Shown: positions 1-11,563 of the stretch, in pieces | Numbering within the stretch: the stretch's first letter is position 1 | Layout: each line of letters opens with the position of its first letter | NCBI RefSeq assembly: GCF_023101145.1 | Contig: NZ_CP073714.1 | Location: forward strand, 992,001-1,056,000 | Direction: 5' to 3' | Source of the DNA: Paenibacillus pabuli | GTDB taxonomy: Bacteria; Bacillota; Bacilli; Paenibacillales; Paenibacillaceae | Length of the DNA: 64,000 bases | Position numbers and translations under genes: made by a program | Notes under the pieces: model-generated | What the model was told of the DNA's origin: nothing | The model's input: the letters and a program-made list of their open reading frames with translations, nothing else | The model's database searches: none

Positions 1-303
1 ATTACGCCTGAAGTCGCGAATACGGTGAAGGATGCCTTGGGCGAGGTGGTGACCCGATCGGGAGGAACGGCCCATTCCTTGAACTCACTTCCAGAAGGAC
101 TGGCGGCCAAGACAGGGACTGCGGAGCTAAAGGCCAAGAAGGGCGAGAAAGGACAGGAGAACGGTTTTGTCGTAGTGTTTGATACCGAATCGCCCTCCTT
201 CCTTATCGCCGCGGTTATTGAACAAGTGAACGGAAGAGGCGGCAGTCATTATGTTTTGGATAAATTAAAGCCGTTTCTGGAGAAAAAAGGAGCCACGCAG
301 TAA
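1..303 (+). CDS. Penicillin-binding protein, C-terminal end (5' truncated by window)
   Basis: The reading frame is open from base 1 and stops at 301-303, so only the last 100 residues are visible. The AAKTGTAELK stretch contains the KTG triad of the transpeptidase (penicillin-binding) fold, and it is followed by ENGFVV and a GGSHYV segment typical of class B, PbpC/MecA-like PBPs. Such enzymes cross-link peptidoglycan on the outer face of the membrane. The SxxK and SxN motifs would lie upstream of the window. A terminator follows directly. The family is well supported, but the exact subtype is not. Confidence 0.85.
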   Translation: MTPEVANTVKDALGEVVTRSGGTAHSLNSLPEGLAAKTGTAELKAKKGEKGQENGFVVVFDTESPSFLIAAVIEQVNGRGGSHYVLDKLKPFLEKKGATQ

Positions 304-338
304 ATTTAATTATATGTGATGTTCTATAGCGATATTTG

Positions 339-390
339 AAAAGCCCAACCACCATTTATGTTTCCAAAATGGTGAGCTGGGCTCTTATCT
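339..390. terminator. Bidirectional terminator between PBP and methyltransferase
   Basis: An imperfect inverted repeat (AGCCCA plus CCACCATTT, mirrored by AAAATGGTG plus TGGGCT) lies between two convergent genes, with A-rich and T-rich flanks. It can serve both strands. Confidence 0.65.
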
Positions 391-409
391 TGTCTCTATG
401 TTTTTACAT

Positions 410-1165
410 TTATTTCCGAGCAGTCAGCATGAAACGTGCCGCGTTGGTTCGAATCCCTTGATCGCAGCTATTTTGCTCGACGAACTGTTGGAAACGCTCC
501 AAGTCGGATTCCCTCTCTCCAAAATCGGGAATGATCGGTGCATGGGTCAGCAGGAAAAGCAGATCATCAGGCGTGGCGTAATACTCTGTTGCATTATATT
601 CGCGGGCCTGAATGTCTCGAAAACCCGCTTCGCGAAGTTCACGTTTGTATCGTTCCATTAATGTGCCTGGTTGAACATCTGAGGCTTGACCACGGCCAAA
701 GGCATTTTTTACATTATATTTATCATGTTCACTGACTTGTTGGGTAAGGAATATACCGCCATCGGCCAGTACCCTGTATACTTCTGCAGTGAAGAAGTCG
801 CAGTGTCTGGAGGACACCACATTAAAGAATTGATTCGGAAATGTCAGTTGCTCTGCATTCATATGCACAAAACGGACATTCGACCTGGAACCAGATGCCT
901 TTAGATTACGCTGGGCAGTCTCAATCATTCCCCGGGAAAGGTCGATTCCAATCAATAACAATGCGGCATCCGCGATGGAAAGAACAGCCTCTCCACCACC
1001 TGTGCCAATATCAAGCAACAAATCGGACGGTTCGGTGAGACGTATAACTTCCTCGTAAAAGTTCCATTCAATATCCTCTGAAGTCACTTTCAGGGAGCTG
1101 AAGTCCCAGCCATTCAATCGCCCAATACGTTCGTAAAAAGTAGTATAGTCCATCTTTTTCTTCAT
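410..1165 (-). CDS. Class I SAM-dependent methyltransferase
   Basis: A 251-residue protein. The LLLDIGTGGGEAVL stretch is motif I of the Rossmann-type SAM-binding fold, and DLSRGMI supplies the acidic loop after strand 2. I chose the ATG at 1165 (MKKKMDYTTFYERIG) because GGAGG lies 8-9 nt upstream; an in-frame start further upstream has no ribosome binding site. This looks like a methyltransferase-11/25 type small-molecule enzyme. The substrate cannot be read from the sequence. The gene stands alone, divergent from the VOC gene and convergent with the PBP gene. Confidence 0.8.
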   Translation of the reverse strand: MKKKMDYTTFYERIGRLNGWDFSSLKVTSEDIEWNFYEEVIRLTEPSDLLLDIGTGGGEAVLSIADAALLLIGIDLSRGMIETAQRNLKASGSRSNVRFVHMNAEQLTFPNQFFNVVSSRHCDFFTAEVYRVLADGGIFLTQQVSEHDKYNVKNAFGRGQASDVQPGTLMERYKRELREAGFRDIQAREYNATEYYATPDDLLFLLTHAPIIPDFGERESDLERFQQFVEQNSCDQGIRTNAARFMLTARK

Positions 1166-1371
1166 TATATAATTCCTCCAATGTGAGTTCTTGTTTCTAG
1201 TCAGATGTTGTGCCAAATCGTTACGATTAGATGCCGAACAGGCTCAAAAGGGCAGACGTATCCCATGTTAGCTGGTACGCGTTTTGACCCAGCCCGACGA
1301 CTAATTACTTCGAACGATTCGGAACGACATCCCTGTCACCTCACAGTGTGGAATATCGTTATTATAATGAA

Positions 1372-1400
1372 TTGACAGCGTATACGCGAGATGTTATTTT
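1372..1400 (+). promoter_or_regulatory. Sigma-A promoter of the VOC gene with palindromic spacer
   Basis: TTGACA (1372-1377), a 17-bp spacer and TATTTT (1395-1400). The first ten bases of the spacer, GCGTATACGC (1378-1387), are a perfect palindrome and could be an operator. Confidence 0.55.
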
Positions 1401-1435
1401 GAGGTGAAATCCATTCTATTAGATTGAGGTGATCG

Positions 1436-1858
1436 ATGGTGGCTATTCGTTCCAAGCAGATTTTCGTTAATTTGCCCGTTAAGGATTTAAAGAAGTCCGT
1501 TGATTTTTTTACCAAAGTAGGGTTTGAGTTCAATGTGAATTTTACAGACGAGTCTGCGACTTGCATGATCATTGGAGACAACATCTATGCGATGCTGCTG
1601 GTGGAAGATCGTTTTCAATCGTTTATTTCGAAAAAAATATCCAATGCAGCGGACACGGCAGAAGTCATCGTAGCCTTGTCGGTGGAGAGTCGTGAACAGG
1701 TCGATCTGATTGTACAAGCTGCCCTGGATGCTGGCGCCAAGCCGTATAACGATCCTCAAGATCATGGGTTTATGTATGGATGGAGTTTTCAGGACCTGGA
1801 TGATCATCTATGGGAAGTTTCCTATATGGATCTAAGTAGCTTTCCCACTCAAGAGTAG
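1436..1858 (+). CDS. VOC-family (glyoxalase/bleomycin-resistance fold) protein
   Basis: A 140-residue protein. It opens with the FVNLPVKDLKKSVDFFTKVGF pattern (beta strand, then helix) seen in vicinal-oxygen-chelate proteins and closes with DLDDHLWEVSYMD, where a metal-ligand Glu is normally found. The family includes dioxygenases, glyoxalases and antibiotic-binding proteins; the substrate is unknown. GAGGTGAT lies just upstream of the ATG, and a terminator follows. It is monocistronic, with a palindrome-bearing promoter that suggests repressor control. Confidence 0.8.
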   Translation: MVAIRSKQIFVNLPVKDLKKSVDFFTKVGFEFNVNFTDESATCMIIGDNIYAMLLVEDRFQSFISKKISNAADTAEVIVALSVESREQVDLIVQAALDAGAKPYNDPQDHGFMYGWSFQDLDDHLWEVSYMDLSSFPTQE

Positions 1859-1870
1859 AATACATTAATC

Positions 1871-1903
1871 AGTGCCTTCCTATGAACAGGGAGGCGCTTT
1901 TTG
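1871..1903 (+). terminator. Terminator after VOC gene
   Basis: AGTGCCTTCCT and AGGGAGGCGCT form a hairpin with a 6-nt loop, followed by a T-run. Confidence 0.75.
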
Positions 1904-2017
1904 CGTTCATTTATCCCAATAACATATGGTGTAATTTACCTTTTTACTATATGATAAGTGTCGATTCATGTAAAAATAGCATAGTATACATACGTTCTTT
2001 TTGATGGAGGGGTCAGA

Positions 2018-3262
2018 GTGTATTGTCACGTATGTGGAACCAAAAGCAATCCAGGGGACAGCACATGTAGAAAGTGTAGAACAAAATTAAAAGATTCAAG
2101 CTCTACAGATGAACAGATCTGGGCAGAGACTGCGGTTGGCCTGGAAAGTGGAACGGGAAAAGCATCGGATCAGTTATCCAGACAGCATCAGTCTGCACCG
2201 AAGCAGAACAATACTTCACAAGGTCGAGCATTCAGCTGGATTATCCCACTTCTTCTGGCAGCGGTGATGGGGGCCTTGTTGACTTATTATTACAAGCAGG
2301 AGATGGGGATCAATGCGGAGGTAAAATCACTGCATCAACAGGCGGAGCAGGCAGCCTTGGACGGTAAATATCAAGATGCGCTTCAACTTCTGGATTCGGC
2401 TCTTGCGAAACGGCCAAATGTTGATGGAATTGTGCAGGATCGCCAAATCACAGCCAAAGCCTTCAATCTGATGAATCAACTGAACGGAGCTGCGAAGAGT
2501 CTGAAAACGGGAAAACTTGCTGCCGGTGACAAGACACTTCAGGCTGTGGCGAAAGTGTTGAAAGAGAGAGAAGAACCGGTTTTTGCCAAGGTACGTACGA
2601 CTCTAAACAACAACAAGGTGACACTGGCTATTCTGAAGGTAAAGAAGGAAATTGATAGTTTGACAACCGTACAGGCACTTGCTGAGAAATTGGATACTGT
2701 ATCGAAATTGAAGGGCAAGGAAGCAGAGGCGGTTCAGAAACAAATTATCGACAAGCTGGCCGGCCTTAGCTATAAGCAAGCTGAACAGCAAGTGAAGAAA
2801 AAGGATTTTACGGCTGCATTGCAAACCGTTGATCAGGGATTATCCTACGCGCCGGAGGATGACAAACTGACTGCATATCGCGAACGGGTGCTGAATGAGA
2901 AGAAGGCTTTTGAAAAAGCGGAAGCCGATCGAATTCAACTTGCCGAGCAGCAGGCAGCAGAAGAAGATCTGAAAAACCGTACCGCAGCGGTTAGCATCGT
3001 GGACGTTGAAGCAACACTCGATATGTATGGCGACCTGTATATAAGCGGCTCAATCGTGAATAATGCTACACGGCCGATCTCTTCCGTCACAGTTATGGTG
3101 GACATCTATGGCACGGATGGGTCATATATCGGCCAAACCTATGCGGATGTATATCCAAGCTGGCTTGAAGTAGGGGATCAGGGATTTTTTGAAACGTATT
3201 ATTACGGTGTGTATGAGGAAGCGGAAGTTTCTGTAGTGAATGCCACGTGGTATCTGGAATAG
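2018..3262 (+). CDS. Zinc-ribbon, single-pass membrane protein with C-terminal FxLYD-like domain
   Basis: A 414-residue protein with a GTG start and GGAGGGG 5 nt upstream. The N-terminus CHVCGTKSNPGDSTCRKC is a four-cysteine zinc ribbon. A low-complexity linker follows, then one transmembrane segment around residues 74-92 (WIIPLLLAAVMGALLTYYY). Next comes a long helical, TPR-like region rich in Ala/Gln/Lys (about 100-320). The end is a beta-rich domain (about 325-414, with VNNATRPISSVTVMVDIY) of the FxLYD type, usually extracytoplasmic. The protease gene starts 14 bp downstream with its own ribosome binding site, so the two probably act together, for example in envelope-stress sensing. The exact role is unknown. 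Confidence 0.75.
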   Translation: MYCHVCGTKSNPGDSTCRKCRTKLKDSSSTDEQIWAETAVGLESGTGKASDQLSRQHQSAPKQNNTSQGRAFSWIIPLLLAAVMGALLTYYYKQEMGINAEVKSLHQQAEQAALDGKYQDALQLLDSALAKRPNVDGIVQDRQITAKAFNLMNQLNGAAKSLKTGKLAAGDKTLQAVAKVLKEREEPVFAKVRTTLNNNKVTLAILKVKKEIDSLTTVQALAEKLDTVSKLKGKEAEAVQKQIIDKLAGLSYKQAEQQVKKKDFTAALQTVDQGLSYAPEDDKLTAYRERVLNEKKAFEKAEADRIQLAEQQAAEEDLKNRTAAVSIVDVEATLDMYGDLYISGSIVNNATRPISSVTVMVDIYGTDGSYIGQTYADVYPSWLEVGDQGFFETYYYGVYEEAEVSVVNATWYLE

Positions 3263-3276
3263 GAGGACAGGTTGGA

Positions 3277-4428
3277 ATGACCAAACGAACATGGAGTACG
3301 ATTATATCCAGTGCAATCATTATTGGAGCGGGTGCAGGAGGTGTGTTCTGGATTCATCAGTATTCAGCAGATCAACTGCAGGATGGACCAAGATTGGCTG
3401 TTGTCACTACCAAAGAAACGGCAGCTACAGCTTCCAAACCATCCTCCCAGACAACCGCGAAGAAAACACGTAAACAGATTATTGAAGAGAGTCAGAAAAA
3501 AGTGGTTACGATTGAGAGCAGCAGTGGACTGGGTTCCGGTTTTCTCTACAATGATCAGGGGGATGTGGTAACCAACGCTCATGTGGTAGAGGGCTCAAAG
3601 GAAGTAACGATTCGAACCCTGAATCATGAGGAGTACAAGGGAACCGTGATCGGGATTGGAGAAGAGACGGATGTCGCTGTCGTCAGGGTGCCTGATCTGA
3701 AAAAAGTTAAACCGTTACCCATCGCCAAATCCAAGGCGGAGACAGGAGATGAAATTCTTGCTCTCGGCAGTCCGTTAGGTCTGGAGAATACCGTAACTAC
3801 AGGCATTATCAGCGGTGTTGGCCGCAGCTTCGAAATTGCTCCGTATATCTATAGTAATCTGTATCAAATCTCGGCGCCCATTACACACGGCAACAGCGGT
3901 GGCCCACTGATCAGTGCGGACACTGGTGAAGTATTGGGCATTAATTCTGCCGTTGTGGAGCAGGAAGGCGGAATCGGGTTCAGCATTCCCATTACCAGTG
4001 TATTGAAGCAGGTCCAGGCCTGGACTGAGAAACCTTCTTCTTCTACAGCGGCGGCTCAGACGAGTGAAAGTCAGGGATCGGGATCAAACGCAGTTTCTTT
4101 GGAAGCAGAGGAACTGGTGGCCGAATTTTACACGAACCTGAATCTCAGCGACTATGTTACCGCGTATGCTTTGCTTGGCAGCGAGTGGCAGAGCGGGATA
4201 AGTTATGCCAAATTCCGAGAAGGTTACATCAACACCAGTTATGTTACGATTGCCGAAGTTTCGTCCTCAGATAAGGCAAACGAAGAAATAGAGGTCACTG
4301 CAGTCATTACGGCAGATGAACGGAAAGACGGAGAATATGTCACCGCGAAATACAGGGTTACGTATCAGATCGGTTATGAGAACGGTCAACTCAAAATACT
4401 TCATGGGCAAGGGAAGAAGGTGAAATAA
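3277..4428 (+). CDS. Membrane-anchored S1C (HtrA/Deg-like) trypsin-like serine protease without PDZ domain
   Basis: A 383-residue protein. The ATG at 3277 is preferred over an upstream in-frame GTG because GGAGG sits 10 nt before it. An N-terminal signal anchor (residues 8-27) precedes a Ser/Thr-rich linker and a trypsin fold. The catalytic triad is readable: His102 (TNAHVV), Asp132 (ETDVAVV) and Ser207 (HGNSGGPL). HtrA proteins normally carry a PDZ domain; here the C-terminal 110 residues (from about 275) look like an NTF2-like alpha+beta domain instead. It is predicted to act outside the membrane in quality control or regulated proteolysis, in an operon with the zinc-ribbon protein. Confidence 0.85.
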   Translation: MTKRTWSTIISSAIIIGAGAGGVFWIHQYSADQLQDGPRLAVVTTKETAATASKPSSQTTAKKTRKQIIEESQKKVVTIESSSGLGSGFLYNDQGDVVTNAHVVEGSKEVTIRTLNHEEYKGTVIGIGEETDVAVVRVPDLKKVKPLPIAKSKAETGDEILALGSPLGLENTVTTGIISGVGRSFEIAPYIYSNLYQISAPITHGNSGGPLISADTGEVLGINSAVVEQEGGIGFSIPITSVLKQVQAWTEKPSSSTAAAQTSESQGSGSNAVSLEAEELVAEFYTNLNLSDYVTAYALLGSEWQSGISYAKFREGYINTSYVTIAEVSSSDKANEEIEVTAVITADERKDGEYVTAKYRVTYQIGYENGQLKILHGQGKKVK

Positions 4429-4436
4429 GGTTTTGG

Positions 4437-4472
4437 AGGGAGAAAAGGCGTCAAGCCGATTCTCCTTTTTGT
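4437..4472 (+). terminator. Terminator after protease gene
   Basis: GAGAAAAGGC and GCCGATTCTC form a stem around a short loop, followed by CTTTTTG. Confidence 0.65.
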
Positions 4473-4501
4473 TTGCTTAAGTTTGATGGTTCTGTTAAAA
4501 T

Positions 4502-4519
4502 ACAGAACGAACGTTCAGT
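4502..4519. promoter_or_regulatory. Candidate TetR-family operator
   Basis: An inverted repeat ACxGAACG-AA-CGTTCxGT lies 24 bp upstream of the TetR start codon. GAACGxxCGTTC-type palindromes are common operators of AcrR/TetR efflux regulators, which suggests autoregulation of the regulator/MFS pair. Confidence 0.6.
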
Positions 4520-4542
4520 ATGCGCGAGATGGAGTGAAGTGT

Positions 4543-5148
4543 ATGAACATGAATAAAAAGCAACTACAAACCGAGCAGACCAAGAAGAAACTTGCGGATG
4601 CCTCAAGAGCTCTTTTTGTGCAAAAAGGGTATAAAGCTACTTCCATTGAAGATATTGTGGCTGCGACAGGCAGCAGCAAAGGCAATATCTATTACCATTT
4701 TAAAAGTAAGGAAGGTCTCTTTCTATATTTGATTGATGAGTGGGATCGGGAGTGGGAAGAGAATTGGGCAGCCAAGGAACATCTGTATCATACTTCTACG
4801 GAGAAGATCTACGGATTGACTGAACAATTAGTCCTCGATGACATGAATCACCCGCTGACGAAGGCGGCAGATGAGTTCTTCACCGGGGAAAAGAAAGAAA
4901 ATGATATTGAAGAACGAATAGCTTTAATGTTTGAGCGGCATATTCAATTTAACAAACAATTGGTGGAACAGGGGATAGAGAGCGGAGAGTTCAAGGCAGA
5001 CAACGCAGACAATCTTGCCCTCATTCTGGAAAGTACCATTATTGGACTTAGTCAGCTGTCGCGCGGAATGGAGCCAGAACAGGCTCTTGCCTTGTACCGC
5101 CAAGCGGCTAGCGTATTCTTGTATGGAATAGCAAAAGATAAAGCTTAA
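4543..5148 (+). CDS. TetR/AcrR-family transcriptional regulator
   Basis: A 201-residue protein. The N-terminal helix-turn-helix reads ASRALFVQKGYKATSIEDI followed by GSSKGNIYYHFKSKEGLF, which is diagnostic for TetR repressors. The C-terminal part is the helical ligand-binding and dimerisation domain. The ATG at 4543 is chosen because GGAGTG lies just upstream and a palindromic operator lies upstream of that; an earlier in-frame ATG would place the operator inside the coding region. The MFS gene begins 33 bp downstream, so the regulator very probably controls that pump in response to the exported compound. Confidence 0.88.
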   Translation: MNMNKKQLQTEQTKKKLADASRALFVQKGYKATSIEDIVAATGSSKGNIYYHFKSKEGLFLYLIDEWDREWEENWAAKEHLYHTSTEKIYGLTEQLVLDDMNHPLTKAADEFFTGEKKENDIEERIALMFERHIQFNKQLVEQGIESGEFKADNADNLALILESTIIGLSQLSRGMEPEQALALYRQAASVFLYGIAKDKA

Positions 5149-5181
5149 GGCAACATTTTGACAACTACGGAGGATGGAATC

Positions 5182-6402
5182 ATGGCATTACTTACACGGA
5201 ACAGGGGCGCATTGCTGCTGTTAATGTTTAATATTTTTCTCGTTTTTACAGGTATAGGTCTTGTTGTACCTATTATGCCTGCGTACATGGATCTACTGCA
5301 TATCACCGGGTTCACGGTTGGTTTGCTGGTAGCAGCATTCTCCTTTACTCAGTTTCTGTTTTCACCGATTGCGGGCCGTTGGTCTGACATCTTGGGACGT
5401 AAAAAAATTATCGTTGGCGGCATGTTAATCTTTGCTGTATCGGAGTTTATGTTTGGTGCTGTAAATGCACCAGTGCTGCTCTTCGCGGCCCGGATGCTTG
5501 GCGGGATCGGTGCAGCGATGATCTTCCCGGCAGTTATGGCATACACCGCAGATATTACGACAGATGAAGAACGCGGTAGAGGCATGGGGTTAATCAATGC
5601 GGCAATTACTACAGGATTTATCATTGGTCCGGGGATCGGCGGATATATTGCGGATTTTGGTATTCGGATTCCATTCTATGCCGCAGGTATTGCAGGTTTG
5701 CTGGCATCCATTATTACATTGATTATTTTGCCGGAATCGACCAGAATCACCGGAGAGCAAACCAAATCTGCTGCGGGTGCACAGAAGGTCAAAGGCCCGG
5801 GCATGGTTTCCCAGTTGCTGCATTCGTATCGGGAGCCTTACTTTTTCAGTTTGATTATCGTATTTGTTATGGCATTTGGCCTGGCTAACTATGAGACGGT
5901 CTTTTCTCTGTTTGTGGATCACAAATTTGGCTTTACCACCAAGGATATTGCATTCATTATCACATTTGGTTCCATTGCAGGAGCGGTGGTGCAGGTCTCG
6001 CTGATTGGCTGGCTGTTAAACCGGTTTGGTGAGAAAAAAGTCATTTCGGTCTGCTTGCTCTTTGTAGCGGTATTTGTACTGTTGACCTTGTTTGTGAACA
6101 CGTACTGGATGATTCTTGTCGTAACGTTTATCGTCTTCCTTGGTATGGATATATTGCGTCCGGCAATCAGTACGCAGATGTCCAAACTGGCTGAAGAACA
6201 GCAGGGGTTTGTGGCCGGATTGAACTCAGCCTATACAAGTTTGGGGAATATTGCAGGACCAATTGTAGCGGGAGCACTGTTTGATGTGAATATTAACTAT
6301 CCTTACGTTTCTGCAGCTGTCGTTCTTGCAATCTGTTTCCTGTTATCTCTGCGGGTGCTAAGAGGCGTTAAATCAGCAGGTAATGCTAGGGCTGAAATGT
6401 AA
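5182..6402 (+). CDS. MFS drug-efflux transporter (DHA1, 12 TMS)
   Basis: A 406-residue hydrophobic protein with about 12 membrane segments. GRWSDILGRKKIIVGG after TM2 is MFS motif A, and GPGIGGYIAD in TM5 matches the antiporter motif C (GPxxGG). The ATG at 5182 has GGAGG 8 nt upstream; an upstream TTG was rejected. It resembles tetracycline/norfloxacin-type proton-coupled drug exporters. It forms an operon with the preceding TetR gene. The substrate is not predictable. Confidence 0.85.
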   Translation: MALLTRNRGALLLLMFNIFLVFTGIGLVVPIMPAYMDLLHITGFTVGLLVAAFSFTQFLFSPIAGRWSDILGRKKIIVGGMLIFAVSEFMFGAVNAPVLLFAARMLGGIGAAMIFPAVMAYTADITTDEERGRGMGLINAAITTGFIIGPGIGGYIADFGIRIPFYAAGIAGLLASIITLIILPESTRITGEQTKSAAGAQKVKGPGMVSQLLHSYREPYFFSLIIVFVMAFGLANYETVFSLFVDHKFGFTTKDIAFIITFGSIAGAVVQVSLIGWLLNRFGEKKVISVCLLFVAVFVLLTLFVNTYWMILVVTFIVFLGMDILRPAISTQMSKLAEEQQGFVAGLNSAYTSLGNIAGPIVAGALFDVNINYPYVSAAVVLAICFLLSLRVLRGVKSAGNARAEM

Positions 6403-6441
6403 TTATGATTTGGATAAGAGTGCATGAGTTAAGTGCAACAC

Positions 6442-6490
6442 AAAAAGCCAGTCGGCTACACATGAATCATGTGTAAACGATTGGCTTTTT
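6442..6490. terminator. Bidirectional terminator between MFS and bglA
   Basis: A long inverted repeat AAAAAGCCA...ACACATGA/TCATGTGT...TGGCTTTTT between convergent genes, with A/T runs at both ends. Confidence 0.85.
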
Positions 6491-6501
6491 ATTTTAGAGT
6501 A

Positions 6502-7923
<1,422 letters not shown>

Positions 7924-7953
7924 CTAAATTGAATACATAGGTTATAAGTTGAT

Positions 7954-9870
<1,917 letters not shown>

Positions 9871-9887
9871 TTAAGATTGCCTGAAAA

Positions 9888-9956
9888 CAAAAAAATACCT
9901 AAACGAACGGCTATGATCATCGGAAAGATGACCCGTTGCCAATCATTTAGGTATCG
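9888..9956 (-). terminator. Attenuator terminator upstream of bglP
   Basis: On the minus strand ATACCTAAA and TTTAGGTAT enclose a GC-rich inner stem, followed by a T7 run. The 5' arm overlaps the RAT sequence, so terminator and bound RAT exclude each other. Confidence 0.85.
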
Positions 9957-9978
9957 CCTGCTTTACCAGTAACAATCC
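9945..9978 (-). promoter_or_regulatory. RAT antiterminator site (LicT/BglG target) before bglP
   Basis: The minus strand reads GGATTGTTACTG followed by GCAGGCGATACCTAAA, which matches the RAT consensus bound by the CAT domain of LicT/SacT/BglG. It overlaps the terminator arm. Confidence 0.92.
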
Positions 9979-10036
9979 TTGTCGTTAAGTTGTGAGACCC
10001 ACTATAAATGACGCCGAAATCGTTTGCAAGCTTTTT

Positions 10037-10897
10037 TTATTCAGCGTCCAGCATTTCGTTACGGGAAGTGACACGGTGAATATGGATCGTCAAGTACACT
10101 TTTTCATCAATGGACATGGCGCTTTCAAACTTCTCTTCAAGGTACTGATTAATCAATTGGGTACACTGAAAAGCCTTGGCATACTTGTCTTTAACCTGCT
10201 CATACAGGAAGTTGTCCCCCGAAGCAAATTGCTCCTGTTCGTTACTCAGCATTCTCTGCACAAAGTATTGCAGATGGGTAATAAACCGGGAATAATTAAA
10301 TGAATTTTCATCCAGGGCGATGTGGTAATGATTGGTGACAATGTTGAAAATATCATCAATAACCTCGGTGATTTCAACCGTCTGTTTCATACCCTGACCA
10401 TCTTGGCGGGCGTTGACAAAATGCATGGCAATAAAGCTGGCCTCATGTTCATCCATTTGGATGCCAAATTGTTGCTGGATCAGCTCCACGGCGTTCATGC
10501 CAATCCAAAACTCCTTTTTGTAAAACTTCTTGATTTGCCACAAAAGGGAGTTCTTCAGTCCGACGGATTTACGGTACCTTGTGATGGCGAATTGAATATG
10601 ATCAATCAACGAAATATAGATATTATCACTAAAAATATCGCCCATTTCCTTTTTGGCATAAGCTACTATTTCGTCAGCCAATTTTAAATATTCAACCGAT
10701 GTTTCACCGATCAGATCAATCAATTTTTGCGGTATTTTATCCGATTTCAGCACAAAGGTTTTTTCGATTTTATCCTCATCCACGGGCTGTCCATTTTTCT
10801 TCTTGAAACCCAGACCGTTGCCAATGACAACAAACTCATGGCCTACCTGATTCTCGGCGCGAATGACGTTGTTGTTGAAAATCTGTCGGATGATCAT
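10037..10897 (-). CDS. licT: BglG/LicT-family transcriptional antiterminator
   Basis: A 286-residue protein. The CAT RNA-binding domain (1-55, IFNNNVIRAEN and EFVVIGNGLGF) is followed by two PRD domains. The phosphorylatable histidines are His100 (LIDHIQF), His159 (IAMHF), His208 (ITHLQ) and His272/274 (IHIHR), nearly the same positions as in B. subtilis LicT. PTS-dependent phosphorylation sets activity: EIIBgl inhibits via PRD1 and HPr activates via PRD2. The ATG at 10897 follows GAGGTG. It should bind both RATs here, autoregulating itself and switching on bglP-bglA. Confidence 0.93.
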   Translation of the reverse strand: MIIRQIFNNNVIRAENQVGHEFVVIGNGLGFKKKNGQPVDEDKIEKTFVLKSDKIPQKLIDLIGETSVEYLKLADEIVAYAKKEMGDIFSDNIYISLIDHIQFAITRYRKSVGLKNSLLWQIKKFYKKEFWIGMNAVELIQQQFGIQMDEHEASFIAMHFVNARQDGQGMKQTVEITEVIDDIFNIVTNHYHIALDENSFNYSRFITHLQYFVQRMLSNEQEQFASGDNFLYEQVKDKYAKAFQCTQLINQYLEEKFESAMSIDEKVYLTIHIHRVTSRNEMLDAE

Positions 10898-10931
10898 ATA
10901 TTGGTTCACCTCAATAACTCGTAATAATAAC

Positions 10932-10975
10932 AAAAAACCCAAACAAAGGCTTATTAGACAGCCTTTTGTTTGGGT
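10932..10975 (-). terminator. Attenuator terminator upstream of licT
   Basis: The minus strand pairs ACCCAAACAAAAGGC with GCCTTTGTTTGGGT, followed by a T-run. It overlaps the 3' half of the RAT. Confidence 0.9.
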
Positions 10976-11000
10976 ATCGCCTGTTTACCAGTAACAATCC
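10969..11000 (-). promoter_or_regulatory. RAT antiterminator site before licT
   Basis: The minus strand GGATTGTTACTGGTAAACAG plus GCGATACCCAAA matches the RAT consensus and is nearly identical to the copy before bglP. Confidence 0.92.
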
Positions 11001-11035
11001 CGAAGAAGCCGCAGCCTCCTCTTTCAATTATGTTC

Positions 11036-11064
11036 ACTATACCGCTTTCATAACAGAATAACAA
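11036..11064 (-). promoter_or_regulatory. licT-bglPA promoter with overlapping candidate cre
   Basis: The minus strand has TTGTTA (11064-11059), a 17-bp spacer and TATAGT (11041-11036). TGAAAGCGGTATAG (11050-11037) matches the CcpA cre consensus TGWAANCGNTNWCA at 12 of 14 positions and overlaps the -10. This gives catabolite repression in addition to substrate-induced antitermination. Confidence 0.7.
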
Positions 11065-11209
11065 TACAATGATTTATGGAAATGAACGTAAAGACGTCAA
11101 TTTTTGTTATAATAAGAAGTGCTGGAAGTGAATAATATGGGCTGGGTTGCATAACAAGTTACCGAGGACGGTCATTTTTAAGCATATACAGGATTATTGG
11201 AGTGATAAC

Positions 11210-11377
11210 ATGAGCAAAGCAAAAGGAAAAGGCGGTACCGGCCGTGGTACTGGAAAAAAAGGCTGGAACCGTTGGCAAGCCGCAGCTAACCGAGCGAAAA
11301 GTGCCCCAAAGCCTTATAAAAGTAAAGGCACAAAGAATAAAACCGATGCTGAAACGCCAAGTGACAAGTCCGTGTAA
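11210..11377 (+). CDS. Small Lys/Gly-rich basic protein (DUF3934-like)
   Basis: A 55-residue protein. It starts MSKAKGKGGTGRGTGKKGWN and is dominated by Lys, Gly and Ala with a central WNRWQAAANRAKSA. I recall short proteins of this type in Bacillus/Paenibacillus under DUF3934, without known function; the strong positive charge suggests nucleic-acid or ribosome contact, which is inference. The ATG at 11210 follows GGAGTG at a normal distance, whereas an upstream in-frame ATG has none. A terminator follows; its sequence, including the last two codons, is duplicated 1.3 kb downstream. Confidence 0.65.
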   Translation: MSKAKGKGGTGRGTGKKGWNRWQAAANRAKSAPKPYKSKGTKNKTDAETPSDKSV

Positions 11378-11438
11378 ATGGGCACGAGATAAGTTGGAGA
11401 AGAGATCTGACCTGGAATAGGGCAGCTCTCTTTTTTTT
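11368..11438 (+). repeat. Duplicated 3'-end/terminator repeat, copy A
   Basis: It begins with the last codons of the small basic gene (GTCCGTGTAAATGGGCACGA) and ends in the hairpin GAGATCTG/CAGCTCTC with a T8 run. A diverged direct copy lies at 12714-12784. Copy A acts as the terminator of the small gene. Confidence 0.75.
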
Positions 11439-11563
11439 GGTTTGATGCTTTAAGAATATTATGTTTAACACAGCCTAATATGTGATATCCAAATTACCGA
11501 TATAAATGGTAAATCACCCCTAGGAAGTGTCGACATACTACCTAAAACAAAGGAGATTTGTCA

